Source: Xiphydria camelus
Taxonomy: Eukaryota; Arthropoda; Insecta; Hymenoptera; Xiphydriidae
Assembly (NCBI GenBank): GCA_963678675.1
Contig: OY783197.1
Location: 14,295,813-14,359,812 of the forward strand
Direction: 5' to 3'
Length of the DNA stretch: 64,000 bases
A model generated the notes under the pieces. It ran no database searches. It saw only the letters and a list, made by a program, of their open reading frames with translations, and was not told the DNA's origin. This document shows positions 46,075 through 58,077 of the stretch, piece after piece. Position 1 is the stretch's first letter, and each line of letters begins with the position of its first letter. The position numbers were made by a program, and so were the translations under genes.

Positions 46075-47368
46075 TATTTACAATATATTAACCTTTCTAA
46101 GTCATTCGGGTCATTTCTGACCTATATCATATCTATTAATTTTGTTAATAACATTAAAATCGCACAAAATACATGCGATCTGTACTATGTATTATGTATT
46201 AGTGACTTTATTTTTATAGTCTGTAGAGAAATTTTGATGATTTTAATTTTTGTAAAATCGCTCAAAATTACTTAGAGTAAAAATAGTTACACGGAGGTTA
46301 TTCGGGTCAAAAATGACCCAATGTTTCTGTGCGTCAATCTTCGCATATAGCGTGTTTAGACTGATAAGGCTAACAATTGTAAGTAGTGTATAAAATCACG
46401 AGCCTCTCTATAGAGGCTTGACACCAAGGACTAAAGCGAAGCGCCCGTCCGACGGCGAGACTCGAGAGGCTATTAGGTGTACTCCGCGGATAATTTCTAC
46501 CTGTACAAGAGATATTAATTTCGCAGGAAACACAGCATTTCGATAAGCAAAGATACTTTCATTACAGCATTGTAGAACTAGGATTTTATTAAGCCTATAT
46601 AAAGACCATTTGGTACGCTCTATCCAGAGTTATTAATTCGTGAAATATCGGCTCGCGTAATATTTCGAGATACGTTTTCGTTATCGTTGTCGTCATCGTC
46701 GTCATCGTCGTTTGGTCTGAAAGTAGTTTTCTATACATTTACGCGATGCTCTAATAGAGGTGCTGCACGGCAGCAGTCAACATCAGAGGAACACGGAACA
46801 AGAACAGAAGATGAATATACGAGTATGTAGAAGATGAATATACAAGAAGATGAAGTAGGTACGAGTATAAAATTTAATAAACTGAAAAATGATTTTTTTA
46901 TAGGTACGGCCTTTTAACTTAACACGGCAAAGTACATAAGCGATAGGTTGACAGTTGCGTCAGTGGGCGATTGGTGGGAGGTTTCGGGTCGGCTGTCGAC
47001 CCGAAAAACTATTTTATAGAATAGAGAGAAACTAGTGATATCCCCCAAAATTCATAAAAAATGTAAAAAATACACCAAGGACTATGGTGGAAAGGGGTAT
47101 TTAAAAAAATAACTCACTAAAATGCTTGTCTACGTCTTACAGTTCTCTACCATATCTACAAAGAAAATGGACATTTTGCTTATTTTGAGGTTGTAGACAT
47201 TTATAAAATTTTTAGAGTGCTGTACTTAATCAACATTATACTGGAAAATGTAAGTGCTATAAATTATTTGTTGTATTCAGTGTGTAGCAGAAATGTCGCT
47301 TAATCAGTTCCTATGAAAGTAGTTTTTGCAGTTCGTTTTTTTCATTAAGCAATAGGCATTATTTTTAG
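46075..47368. other. No gene recognised; short (CGTCAT)n and GGGTCATTT motifs
   Basis: ATTCGGGTCAT/A..TGACC occurs at about 46106 and 46297 in direct orientation. A CGTCATCGTCGTCATCGTCG run lies at 46689-46712. No exon or RNA gene supported. Confidence 0.4.
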
Positions 47369-49830
47369 GTTAGTGTAAGGTTCCTAATATGAGATACACA
47401 GAGGTCCCTTTTATGAGATATCTCATATTAGGAATCTACTTTTGCCGAGGTGTCTCATATTAGGTACCTAGTGATGTTGTAACTTTTAATATTTATTTTT
47501 TTAAATTCATTATCTAGATGCCTAACGAAAAGAAAAAAAGAAAAATCTGGGACGCAAACGCAATGGTAAGGGCCGTAAATGCTGTAAGAAATAAAGAAAC
47601 GGGTTATCACATGGCTGCTAAGACATTTAATGTCCCAAAGGTAATTTATTTTTTTAATCTCAAAGAGTTCCTGTTTTAAAATAAGATAATTTCATACTTT
47701 TTTTTAGGAACTGTTGAAAGATATGTCAAGGACAGCAGAGCTGTAGAAGATTTATTTCAGATTAAATTGGAAAGAAAACAAGCCTTGCCTGATAATTTAG
47801 AAAAAGAACTATCTCAGTATTGCATAGAGATGGAAAGAAAGTTTTATGGTATTCGTAGAAGAGACGTGAAATACATGTCTTTTGAGTTGGCTATTCGAAA
47901 TGGATTAGAACATCCTTTTAATATGGGGAAAAAAGTTGTAGGTAAAAAGTGGTTGAGAGGGTTCTTGAGAAGGAACCCACATTTATCGGTCCGTACACCC
48001 CAGGCAATATCTGTAGCAACAGTGAAAGGATTTAATTTTGAGAACGTTTCAAATTTTTTTGATATTTTTGAGAAAGAAATGGAAAAAATTAATCACTAAC
48101 CTCATAGGTTATACAACGTTGATGAAACACGGATAACCGTAGTGCAACACAAACAAAGTAAGGTTATTGGTCTTAAAGGCAAAAAGCAAGTTTGTGCAAT
48201 AACGTAACAAGAGAGAGGAAAACTCCTTACAATTGTAATGGCTATGAATGCCGCTGGTTATTTTGTTCCTCCATTATTAGTTTTCCCTCGTAAAAATATG
48301 GCTGGGAATTTAATGAATGATGCACCCGTTGGTTCAATTTGGGCCTGTCATCCATCTGGGTGGATTCAGATGCATACTTTTTCACTCAGTGGTTTGCACA
48401 TTTTATCAAATTTACTAAACCATCTAAAGAAGATCCCATCTTATTGGTCCTAGATGGGCATTACTCCCACACAAGGAACATCGATGTAATAGACATGGCT
48501 AGACAAAATCTATCTATAGTATGCTTGCCAACTTATTCTACGCACAAAATGCAACCGTTGGATGGTAGGTTTCATGGCTCCTCTGAAAACCTACTATGCC
48601 CAAGAAATAGAAACTTTTCTTCGAAACAATCCTGGGAAAATGGTAACAAACAACAACATTTGTTCCTTATTTGGGAAAGCATATGACCGTGCTGCTACAA
48701 TGGAAGCATCTGTTAATTCATTCAGAAAAACAGGCTTGTTTCCATGCAACAGAAATATATTTCGTGATAGCGACTTCTTGGAAAGCGAACCAAACCGGAA
48801 TTTAGAGACAATTCAAGAACCTCGGCCAAATATCAATGAGGTCGAAAGTAATGAGATAGATGAAAATGTTAACCATATAAATCGTAGTCAAAACCTAATT
48901 GCAACTCCTGCCACTCTGATTGTTTCACCCAAAGATATCATTCCAATACCATCTACATCGTTTTACTCTCATAAACAAAAGCACTCCGCTAATTTAATTA
49001 CATCAACTCCCTATAAAGACAACTTGAAAAAATTTGCCGAGAAAAAAAACAAAAAATCTAAAATTGTTAAGAAAAAGGAAAAAGCGGCAGTTAATAAAAC
49101 TACAGGAAAAAGATCTAAGAAAAGAAAGGTTTCTAGTAGTTCCGACTGAGATATTTCTTTAAGTTTAAATGATTCAAGCGAGGAAAATGATATCAACGAT
49201 GTTGAGTGTATTTTTTGTCATGGAAGATTTTCAGAGGATGTTCAAGGGGAAAAATGGGCCAAATGTGTTAAGTGCTTCCGTTGGAGCCATGAAGAATGTG
49301 GTGATATTAATGCAAATGATTTTATTTGTCCTCAATGTGTAATGGAAAAGGAAAGAAAAGACTTAATTTTGATTGACTGTCTAAACCTTAGGTCAGGCTT
49401 AGATTTGATTAGGTGGATGATGAGAACTTAATGTAATATAGATAATATTAAAAGTATTTCTGTGTTCACTTGATTAAGTTGTATTTAAATAAAGTTAAAT
49501 AAGCCACATTTCATTCACAGTCTTACTTTTTATAGGAAAAGTAATATGAGATTCAAAGGTCTCCTAATATGAGACGATCTTATATTACGATACCCGAGTA
49601 TCTCATATTAGGCGCCCAATTTCAGATACCGTAAATATGAATCTTTTTGAATGGTATAACTTTTTTTAGAAAAAAAATCAATTTTACGATCTGTCGCCGT
49701 TTAGAATGGATAATAAACATATTGAGGAATGTGCTTCCTGGTTTTTTTTCCTCTACAGCTTAAATCTCTTTAATATACATAAAAAAATAAAAAGGGGTCT
49801 CATATTAGGGTACTTTCCTCTACACCTAAT
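47369..49830. mobile_element. Tigger/pogo-like element with subterminal CTCATATTAGG repeats
   Basis: The ends are inverted repeats of the type TAGG...GTAAGG..CCTAATATGAGA, and further copies of CTAATATGAGA lie inside each end in both orientations (about three on the left at 47380-47470, four on the right at 49540-49812). The transposase gene lies between them on the plus strand. Confidence 0.65.
47518..49431 (+). pseudogene. Tigger/pogo-like DDE transposase with C-terminal PHD finger
   Basis: Exon 1 (47518-47640) reads MPNEKKKRKIWDANAMVRAV and ends AAKTFNVPK, a psq-type helix-turn-helix; an intron follows (47641-47707, GT-AG). Next comes LAIRNGLEHPFNMGKKVVGK..WLRGFLRRNPHLSVRTP, then the DDE core: YNVDETRI, LLVLDGHYSHTRNIDVI and LPTYSTHKMQPLD, matching the pogo DD30D pattern. 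A PHD-like finger follows the core (CIFCHGRFSED...WAKCVKC..WSHEECG...FICPQC). Lesions: a one-base mismatch at the splice join, stops at about 48099, 48206 and 49149, and two frameshifts near 48350 and 48565. It is inactive, but all three catalytic Asp remain readable. Confidence 0.8.
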
Positions 49831-49889
49831 ATAATTTAAAAAAAAATAATTAGTATCCGAATGTAGTGTCAAGTATCTGTACCAAATAT

Positions 49890-50100
49890 TTTTCAGGGTG
49901 GGTGATATAAGTGGCGCACAAGTGTGCGTGAAAATTTTGACTAATCTTTCAGTCCTAGCCTGCAAATCACTCGAAATAATCAGACCTAACGAAAGTGATC
50001 GAGATCGAAATAAAAAAAATGACTATACCAAAACAGGCCACCAATGTTCAAAGTGGTACGTGTCGGGCCCGTGCCTGAACAAATAGTTATTATTAAAAGG
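49890..50100 (+). repeat. Diverged dispersed repeat, copy 2
   Basis: Matches 45200-45420 in inverted orientation; see that entry. Confidence 0.5.
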
Positions 50101-50270
50101 TACGTACAATATTATATTCAGACTAAATCGGTTACCGTAAATTTTGAGTACATACAAGCAATGCCATCTTGTTGAACAAGTAATATATTTGTATGATAAT
50201 GCAGTTACCGATTTGTATCAACTTCTAAAAGCAGTATAGAATTATTTAATATCAGAAATGTACAAGGTAA

Positions 50271-50494
50271 TTCACTCTTTAGGTTCGTGTGAGGTATATT
50301 TAATTTTGCCAATATTTATCTCGTCGACGAATGGCAAGATTATAATGATCGGTGGAATAATTGTTGGCCAACTTGAGGATCAGTTAACCATTACTTATCC
50401 CATCATGTAGTAATGTTTTGCAATTTGCTGACGAGATAAATATTGACAAAATTGTTAGTATAAAAATATACTTTGCATGAACCTCTTGAGTGAA
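50271..50494. mobile_element. Foldback MITE, about 55-65 bp arms
   Basis: TTCACTC...GAGGTTC-like left arm through CAATATTTATCTCGTC is inverted at the right (GACGAGATAAATATTGACAA...GAGTGAA). It lies just before the first copy of the 50.5-63.5 kb module. Confidence 0.75.
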
Positions 50495-51159
50495 ATATCC
50501 TATCAAGAGACACGGTAGTGTCTCGCGGCATGTTCATTCAAGTCGTCAGAACGACGCCGCCAGCGCTGTCGCCGCGAGCACCCGTGTATCTTTACAGGAA
50601 AAATGTCCGCCCCCCCTTCACCCCTCAATTTTAACATCGAATTTTCTCAATAAATATACGGTTATAACCAAAACTATGCTTAGTTACGCCATATAAATCG
50701 ACTATTCTCTATCGATAGAGACCAGAGTAAATGTTGTAAATTACATATTAACAGAGATTTTTCCTTAGCAACGCGAAGCCACGCCCCTCGCGCCTCAAAA
50801 GTCGAGAATCCGATTTCTCGGGCGATATATATATATGTCAAAATCTCACAAAAATTCCGCCTGTCTTCGGCGATATTCGGCCATGGTCGGAAATATGTAC
50901 ACAGATGCGGCCACACGCATACGCCATCAAATGTATGTGAGAGTGTGTGAGAGAATATATTCCTCGAATGTTTAGTTGTTTTTCAAAATTAATAAAATAT
51001 TTCCATTCGCGAAACGATTTCCCTCGCATTTTTTCGATCCTCGGACGCGCTTGTTAATAAAAAGTAAAAATTCAGTGTAATCGGAGTAGTGCATCTCAAT
51101 AGTGGTGAATGTGACAGACGCTCCGTATAGTTTAATAATCGTTTGTATTTTTTTCGAAT

Positions 51160-51170
51160 ATCGAGATAGT
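51160..51170. repeat. Target-site duplication of the LINE (left copy)
   Basis: ATCGAGATAGT at 51160-51170 is repeated at 54640-54650. The same sequence occurs once at the equivalent point of the uninterrupted copy at about 59238-59248. Confidence 0.9.
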
Positions 51171-51300
51171 CCTATCCTATCCTATCCTATCCTATGGATT
51201 CGCACCTTGACGCAGTTCTGGAACGCTTTCAGGGACAATTTCATACAAGTTGATGAATTAAAGTCAATCTATGAATGAGTCTTGGGAGTAACCGGAACGG

Positions 51301-51552
51301 GTGGGTTGGCTTGCGTGTTTTGAGGACCTAGGGAGCCGGACCATAGGTACAACCATATTGGAGGGGTCCTTAGCGAGAAACCAGACGAAGACGAATCCCC
51401 TGATAGAGGGCAGCAGCTCTTTCAGTAGTCATGTTAGCAGAGATCAAGGAGATCGGTATGGTAGCATGACACCCCCTCTTAACTGCGATGTGGAAGGCAA
51501 AGGGAAACCACCACATTATAATTCCCAGGAATATACCATTCCAAATCTTTAA
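51301..51552 (+). CDS. Short upstream ORF of the RTE-like element
   Basis: An 83-codon frame (MGWLACFEDLGSRTIGTTIL...) ends six bases before the ATG of the long ORF. It has no recognised domain. Similar leader ORFs are found in some insect RTE relatives; whether it is translated is unknown. Confidence 0.35.
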   Translation: MGWLACFEDLGSRTIGTTILEGSLARNQTKTNPLIEGSSSFSSHVSRDQGDRYGSMTPPLNCDVEGKGKPPHYNSQEYTIPNL

Positions 51553-51557
51553 CAAAT

Positions 51558-54500
51558 ATGATGGCGTCCTCCGGAGTAAAATATTCCGGAGGTAAAATAG
51601 TCCCCCAATCGGATCTCCGGGTGGGGACTACCCCGGGGGATGTCACAAAAACTAAGTGCAATAAAGGGAGGTGCAATAGGCGAAGTGCAATTAGGGAGAA
51701 CTCAAAGTGCAATTGGGGAAAAACCAAGTCAGGACGGGGAAAACCCGGCATTCTACGGGTCGGAGCATGGAATGTTAGGAGTCTTAGGCAGGCGGGGAAA
51801 TTAGAAAATCTCAAAGTAGAAATGAATAGATTAGAGTTAGATATAGTAGGAATAAGCGAAATGCGATGGCCAAAGGAAGGAGATTTTTGGAGCGGGGACT
51901 ACAGAATTATCTATAAGGGATCAGAGACGGGTAACGCAGGAGTAGGATTCGTGATGAACAGGAAGTTAGGACAAAGAGTAGAAAGCTACTTACAGGTCAG
52001 CGATAGGATTGTTATGGTAAAAATTAGGTCGAAACCAACAAACACAACAATAATTCAGGTATACATGCCCACTTCGAGCCACGATGACGAGGAAATAGAA
52101 CAGGTATATAATGACATAGAAGAGACAATAGAATACGTGAAAGGAGACGAAAACTTAATAATAACGGGCGACTGGAATGCGGTAGTAGGGGAAAGGAAGG
52201 AAGAACAAATAACAGGAAATTATAGCTTGGGAATTAGGAACGAAAGAGGTTCAAGATTAGTCGAATTCTGCGATAAACATCAATTAGTGATTTCCAATAC
52301 CTTATTCGAGCACCATAAAAGAAGAGTGTATACCTGGAAAATGCCGGGGGACAATGGTAGATATCAAATAGATTATATATTAGTCAAACAAAGGTTCAGA
52401 AACCAGGTAAAAGACTGTAGGAGCTACCCAGGTGCAGATATAGACAGCGATCATAATTTAGTAATGATGAAATGTCAGTTAAAATTTAAAAGACTTAAGA
52501 AAAAAAATAACGCCCGCAAAAAGTGGGATATCAGTAAACTCAAGAACGATAAAGTAGAAAAAGAATTCCAGAGTAAAGTTGAGAAACATTTAAATCGTAA
52601 GGGGGGGGATGTAGCCAATAATAGCAAAGCGAGCACAGAAGAAAATTGGAATCATATTAAAACGAGTTTAGAAAATGCAGCAGAAGAAGTACTAGGTATC
52701 AAAGAAAATGAGAGTAGAAATCCGTGGATAACGAGAGAAATTTTAGAGTTGATAGAGGAGAGACGAAAGTATAAGTCTAGGGTAGATGAAAACGGACAGA
52801 GAAAATACAAATCCCTGAAATGGGAGATAATTAGAAAATCTAGGAGAGCTAAGGAAGAATGGATAGAAGAAAGATGCGAAGAAGTTGAAAAGAAAATTAA
52901 ATTAGGTAGGACCGATGCAGCTTTCAGACTAATAAAAAGAAATTTTCAAGAATACAAACCGAAAAGTAGAAATATTAGAAATGAAAACGGAAACATGTTG
53001 TTAGAAAACGCAGAAAAGGCCGATAGATGGAAAGAATATTTAGAAAAACTATACAATGGAGAAGAACTAAGTAACATATTGGAAGAAGAAAATAGCGTAG
53101 ATGAAAACGAACTCGGGGATCCTATTATTAAGTCGGAATTTGAGATAGCACTTAAGGAATTGAAAAACAATAAAGCACCCGGGATAGATGGAATACAGGC
53201 AGAAATTTTAAAGTTTGCAGGGGAAGAAGCGATAAGTAGGCTATTTAAACTCGTAAGTCATATGTACGAAACAGGAAAAATGCCAAAAGATTTCAAGAAA
53301 AGTATAATAGTTACCCTTCCAAAAAAAGTAGGCGCGGATAGATGCGAAAATTTTCGTACAATCAGCTTGATACCGCACGCATCAAAAATCTTAACAAAAA
53401 TTATACAAAGGAGAATGGAACGGAGAGCCGAGGAAGTATTAGCAGAAGACCAGTTCGGATTTAGAAGGAACAGAGGAACGAGGGAAGCGATAATAGCGCT
53501 AAGACTAATTGCAGAGAAAACATTAGAAAAAGACGAAACACTATATATAGGATTCATAGACCTAGAGAAAGCATTCGACAATGTTCAGTGGCAAAAAATG
53601 TTCGAAATACTGAAAAGAGTAGGAATAAAGTACAGAGAAAGAAGAATCATACATAATTTATATGAAAACCAAGTAGCAGTGATAGGAGTAGAAGAAGAAG
53701 TGAGAGAAGCGAAAATTAGAAAAAGAGTACGACAAGGATGCACACTGTCGCCTCTAATCTTTAACTTATACATAGAGGAAGCGATGAACGAATTAAAAGA
53801 AAACTCAACTTCAGGCATTAAAATACAAGGGCAAACAGTGAGCATGCTTCGGTTCGCCGACGATATAGCGCTACTAGCATCGAACAAAGAAGAACTAGAA
53901 AAGGCGCTTAACGAAATGGAAAACATCCTAATAGAGAACTACAATATGAAAATTAATAAGAAAAAGACAAAAATTCTGGTATGTAGTAAGAAAAAACGTA
54001 AGAGTAAAACTAGAATAAATATAGGCGACGAAAGCGTAGAAGAAGTACAGCAGTTTTGCTATCTAGGTAGCCAAATAACGACAGATGGAAAGAGCCTAAA
54101 AGACGTCAAACAAAGAATAGCGCAGGGAAAACAGGCTTTTAATCTGAAAAAGAAGCTACTATGCTCAAAAAACGTCAGCCTAGAGAGTAGGAAAAAATTT
54201 CTCAAAACATACGTGTGGAGTACAGCTTTGTATGGGTGCGAATCTTGGACGATAGGAATGGTAGAAAGGAAAAAATTAGACAGCTTCGAAATGTGGTGCT
54301 ATAGAAGAATGCTAAAAGTAAAATGGACCGAGAAAATCACAAATGAAGAAGTCTTGAGGAAAATAGAGGAAAACCGGCGGCTCTGGAAAAATATAAAGAA
54401 AAGAAGGGATCAGCTGATAGGCCATATAGTGAGACATGAGGGACTGCTAAGAGACATCTTAGAAGCAGAAACGGGAAAAAAGAGAGAGGTAGGTAGGCCG

Positions 54501-54614
54501 CGGTTAGACTACATTTCGCAAATCATTAAGGACGTAGGTTGTTCGAAATACAGGGAAATGAAAAGACTAGCGGAGGACAGGAAAAGATGGAGAATGGTAT
54601 CAAACCAGTCTTAG
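51558..54614 (+). CDS. Endonuclease-reverse transcriptase polyprotein, intact
   Basis: The 1018-residue ORF has an APE-type endonuclease (GAWNVRSLRQ at about residue 72, ISEMRW, VYMPTS, ITGDWNAVVG, QIDYILV and the catalytic SDHNLV near residue 300). The reverse transcriptase follows: PGIDGIQAEIL, LPKK...ENFRTISLIPHASK, QFGFRRNRGT, motif A FIDLEKAFDNV, motif B RQGCTLSPLIFNLYI and motif C FADDIALLA. The C-terminal GRPRLDYISQIIKDVGC..YREMKRLA is common in this family. No stop or shift interrupts it and the catalytic residues are in place. It nicks target DNA and copies its RNA at the break. The Met at 51558 is the first of the frame. Similar proteins are often labelled craniofacial development protein 2-like in insect annotations. 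Confidence 0.9.
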   Translation: MMASSGVKYSGGKIVPQSDLRVGTTPGDVTKTKCNKGRCNRRSAIRENSKCNWGKTKSGRGKPGILRVGAWNVRSLRQAGKLENLKVEMNRLELDIVGISEMRWPKEGDFWSGDYRIIYKGSETGNAGVGFVMNRKLGQRVESYLQVSDRIVMVKIRSKPTNTTIIQVYMPTSSHDDEEIEQVYNDIEETIEYVKGDENLIITGDWNAVVGERKEEQITGNYSLGIRNERGSRLVEFCDKHQLVISNTLFEHHKRRVYTWKMPGDNGRYQIDYILVKQRFRNQVKDCRSYPGADIDSDHNLVMMKCQLKFKRLKKKNNARKKWDISKLKNDKVEKEFQSKVEKHLNRKGGDVANNSKASTEENWNHIKTSLENAAEEVLGIKENESRNPWITREILELIEERRKYKSRVDENGQRKYKSLKWEIIRKSRRAKEEWIEERCEEVEKKIKLGRTDAAFRLIKRNFQEYKPKSRNIRNENGNMLLENAEKADRWKEYLEKLYNGEELSNILEEENSVDENELGDPIIKSEFEIALKELKNNKAPGIDGIQAEILKFAGEEAISRLFKLVSHMYETGKMPKDFKKSIIVTLPKKVGADRCENFRTISLIPHASKILTKIIQRRMERRAEEVLAEDQFGFRRNRGTREAIIALRLIAEKTLEKDETLYIGFIDLEKAFDNVQWQKMFEILKRVGIKYRERRIIHNLYENQVAVIGVEEEVREAKIRKRVRQGCTLSPLIFNLYIEEAMNELKENSTSGIKIQGQTVSMLRFADDIALLASNKEELEKALNEMENILIENYNMKINKKKTKILVCSKKKRKSKTRINIGDESVEEVQQFCYLGSQITTDGKSLKDVKQRIAQGKQAFNLKKKLLCSKNVSLESRKKFLKTYVWSTALYGCESWTIGMVERKKLDSFEMWCYRRMLKVKWTEKITNEEVLRKIEENRRLWKNIKKRRDQLIGHIVRHEGLLRDILEAETGKKREVGRPRLDYISQIIKDVGCSKYREMKRLAEDRKRWRMVSNQS

Positions 54615-55303
54615 GACTGATAACTTTATGATGATGATGATCGAGATAGTGAACGGATGCAGTGGTATTCTTCTCTAGTTGCCTGTGCATCAAGAAAGGA
54701 GCAGGAAAGGAGACAGTCTCAGAAGAATTGCCATCAGATAAGTTTAATTGCCATCTGTCAGCTTTAACCTCACTTTCACACACAATGGAAGGACAATATC
54801 TTTGTGTTCGTTCTATTTTTTGTTTTCAGGGTTATGCGAGCACGGGAAAAATCGAAGGTTTTTCTTCTCATTGTCAGTCATCAATACAAGCCGTGGCAGA
54901 ATAGGAGATAAAATGGAATTGGATCACAATAATCAAGTAATTACTTTATCACTATTTTTCTCTATCCATATATTTCCTCTTTCGTACTATCACAAGTTCC
55001 AATTTACACACCGACCTGTCAAACCTGAAGCGTACACGTACCTCACTTCTATTTCATCTCTTCTTCGTCTCCGGTGTAACGACGGTCAATGAGGAATTAC
55101 TGATACCGATTAGGCAGATAAGTGCTGAATAACGTAGTATAATACGAAAGAGGAAATATATCATTTTTAATAATTCTGTCATTATTAGAATAGAATTGAT
55201 TAACTTAGATATAGTTTTTTAATTTCTACGCTCGAGTAAGTTCGGTATATTTTAAATAGTGAAATGTGCTGCATATGATTATGTAATTTATAATTTGTTA
55301 CAG

Positions 55304-55395
55304 ATCGTATGCAAACCAAAGGAGGTTTCTTTCGAACGAGGGATCATCCACTTGTTGTTCCAACAAGAACCAGTTGCATGCATTGCATTTGACAG
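55304..55395 (+). repeat. Exon-like unit U1
   Basis: Preceded by TTTGTTACAG and followed by GTCGGTATATAAATTGG, the 92-bp unit resembles an internal exon. It begins with an IVCKP-like reading and ends GCATTTGACAG. This copy has a CCAAAGGAG change relative to CCCGAGGAG. Confidence 0.6.
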
Positions 55396-55496
55396 GTCGG
55401 TATATAAATTGGTTCTTAATTTTTACGCTGAGTAAGTTCGGTATATTTTAAAAGTGAAATGTTGCATATAATTGAGTAATTTACAATTTGTTACAG

Positions 55497-55588
55497 ATCG
55501 TTTGGGAACCCGAGGAGGTTTCTTTCCAACGAGGGATCATCCACTTGTTGTTCCAACCACAACCAGTTGCATTCATTGCATTTGACAG
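55497..55588 (+). repeat. Exon-like unit U2
   Basis: Same borders as U1 (TTGTTACAG before, GTCGGTATAT after) and 92 bp. The unit reads EEVSF.RGIIHLLF in frame. Confidence 0.6.
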
Positions 55589-55752
55589 GTCGGTATATAA
55601 ATTGGTAGTATAATACGAAAGAGGAAATATATCATTTTTCTTAATTCTGTCATTATTAGAGTTGGTTAACTTAGATTAATATAATCTTAGTTTCTACGTT
55701 TAATTAGTTCAGTATATTTTAAATTGTTTGTGTTATTTACAATTTGTTACAG

Positions 55753-55869
55753 ATCGTATGCGAACCCGAGGGGGTTTCTTTCGAACGAGGGATCTTCCAC
55801 TTGTTGTTCCAAGAACCTGCTGCTTTGGTTCATTCGGCGACCTGGATCTGCTGTCTCGAGTGCATGGAC
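55753..55869 (+). repeat. Exon-like unit U3, longer terminal form
   Basis: The unit starts like U1 (IVCEPEGVSFERGIFHLLFQ) but continues EPAALVHSATWICCLECMD before a GTATGT donor-like site. It lacks the GCATTTGACAG end of the shorter units. Confidence 0.6.
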
Positions 55870-56240
55870 GTATGTCACTTTAAATGGATGAATATCCTTT
55901 AAGGAGTTTCGAAACCATTTATCTATCTAGGGGATCAGATGAGATTTCTATTGTATTCCTGCAGGCTTTTAACTTCTAACAATTAAAATATGAGAAATAA
56001 TAACCTTCATTTTATAAGAAATTAATAAATTTTAGCAATGAAAAATTTATTACTGATATCTCAATGTAAATATAAATTTTTTATAACATGTTTTAACAAC
56101 AACTTTTACGATGATTGATATCGTAAATAAACCGCTGAAATCTGGCAACTACGCATTATTTTTAGATAACTTTTTAAAAATAGTTTTCAACACTGAAATT
56201 TACTAGCCTTGAGTATAGAAAAATGTCAACATGTGTAATG

Positions 56241-56474
56241 TACGCTAGGTCCGTAGCTCAAGTGGCGCGGACAAGCGGTCAAAATGCGCAACTTTTGGAG
56301 GAGTCATATCCACTCATGTCGCGAGGCAGGAGTCGACCTAGCCTTACTGACGAGTCCACAGCCGACTCCTGGACGAAATGCTATGGATGGATTGGCTCAG
56401 GCTCCTCCAAATTTTGCGCGTAAATCCCGCAAGTTGGCACTCGCGTAGGCAACCTTCGGTACGGACCTAGCGTA
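56241..56474. mobile_element. 234-bp MITE/SINE-like element with hammerhead-like core
   Basis: TACGCTAGGTCCGTA at the left is exactly inverted at the right. The interior has inner inverted pairs (GGAGGAG/CTCCTCC; AGGAGTCG/CGACTCCT). TAGCTCAAGTGG near the left end resembles a tRNA A box and GAGTCGACCT a B box, so a tRNA-derived origin is possible but weak. A hammerhead-like core lies at 56347-56378. Confidence 0.6.
56347..56378 (+). ncRNA. Hammerhead-ribozyme-like catalytic core
   Basis: CTGACGA is followed by GTCC, a 13-nt loop, GGAC and GAAA, the exact core order of a hammerhead (CUGANGA, stem II, GAAA). A 5-bp stem I (AGCCT upstream, AGGCT at about 56399) is possible with two unpaired bases. 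Stem III and the UH cleavage site are not convincing. Self-cleavage is therefore uncertain. Confidence 0.35.
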
Positions 56475-56900
56475 TACCTAGAATAAAAATAATCAACTTA
56501 TTTTTTCCCATTCATTTTTTAATATTGTTGTAATTGGAATATTTGTCATGTACCTAACCACCTATATATTTATGGATTTGTGTTGCTGTACTTTTCCTGA
56601 GTTTAAAGAAATTGATTTGTATTTATTTATTATAATTATTATTATTATATACCACTGATTGCAAAGTTAATTGTAAAACAATTATTAAGAATCAATTTTA
56701 AAATCCTTTTTAACAGATATAAATATTAAAACTATTGAATATTAACAAGTAGGTATTCATTTATATAGCGTATTAACCTTAAACTTTTAAATTCTATTCA
56801 AACTACGCGCCATTCAACATACGAGCAACGTTGCCATGTTTATGTGTTGAAACTGCTATTTCCCATTTCTATGCCTATTTTAATTGAAATATATAAATAA
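56475..56900. other. No recognisable gene
   Basis: AT-rich; nothing supported. Confidence 0.3.
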
Positions 56901-56901
56901 T

Positions 56902-58077
<1,176 letters not shown>

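Larger units (their letters stand above)
51171..54639 (+). mobile_element. RTE-like non-LTR retrotransposon, structurally complete
   Basis: The element starts with four TATCC-type units, has a short 5' ORF (51301-51552) and one long ORF, and ends with a short 3' UTR of about 25 bp and (ATG/GAT)n. It is bracketed by the 11-bp duplication ATCGAGATAGT. Very short 3' UTRs with trinucleotide tails are typical of RTE elements. Uninterrupted ORF and perfect duplication suggest a recent insertion. Confidence 0.85.
50501..55130 (+). repeat. Tandem module A, copy 1 (interrupted by a LINE)
   Basis: The module begins TATCAAGAGACACGGTAGTG (itself a GAGACAC/GTGTCTC hairpin) and continues through GCCACGCCCCTCGCGCCTC and TCCTCGGACGCGCTTGTTAA. 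At 51171 it is split by a 3.47 kb LINE and resumes at 54640 with TCGAGATAGTGAACGGATGC. The second half has coding-like sequence (SLQCLCIKKGAGKETVSEEL in copy 2) and ends near a GTGTAACGACGGTCAATGAGG motif. Copies 2 and 3 start at 58594 and 62761. Confidence 0.85.

Noticed and set aside
56241..56474. Functional tRNA gene from the A-box-like TAGCTCAAGTGG
   Set aside because: No cloverleaf can be drawn with normal arm lengths; at most the element has a tRNA-like head.
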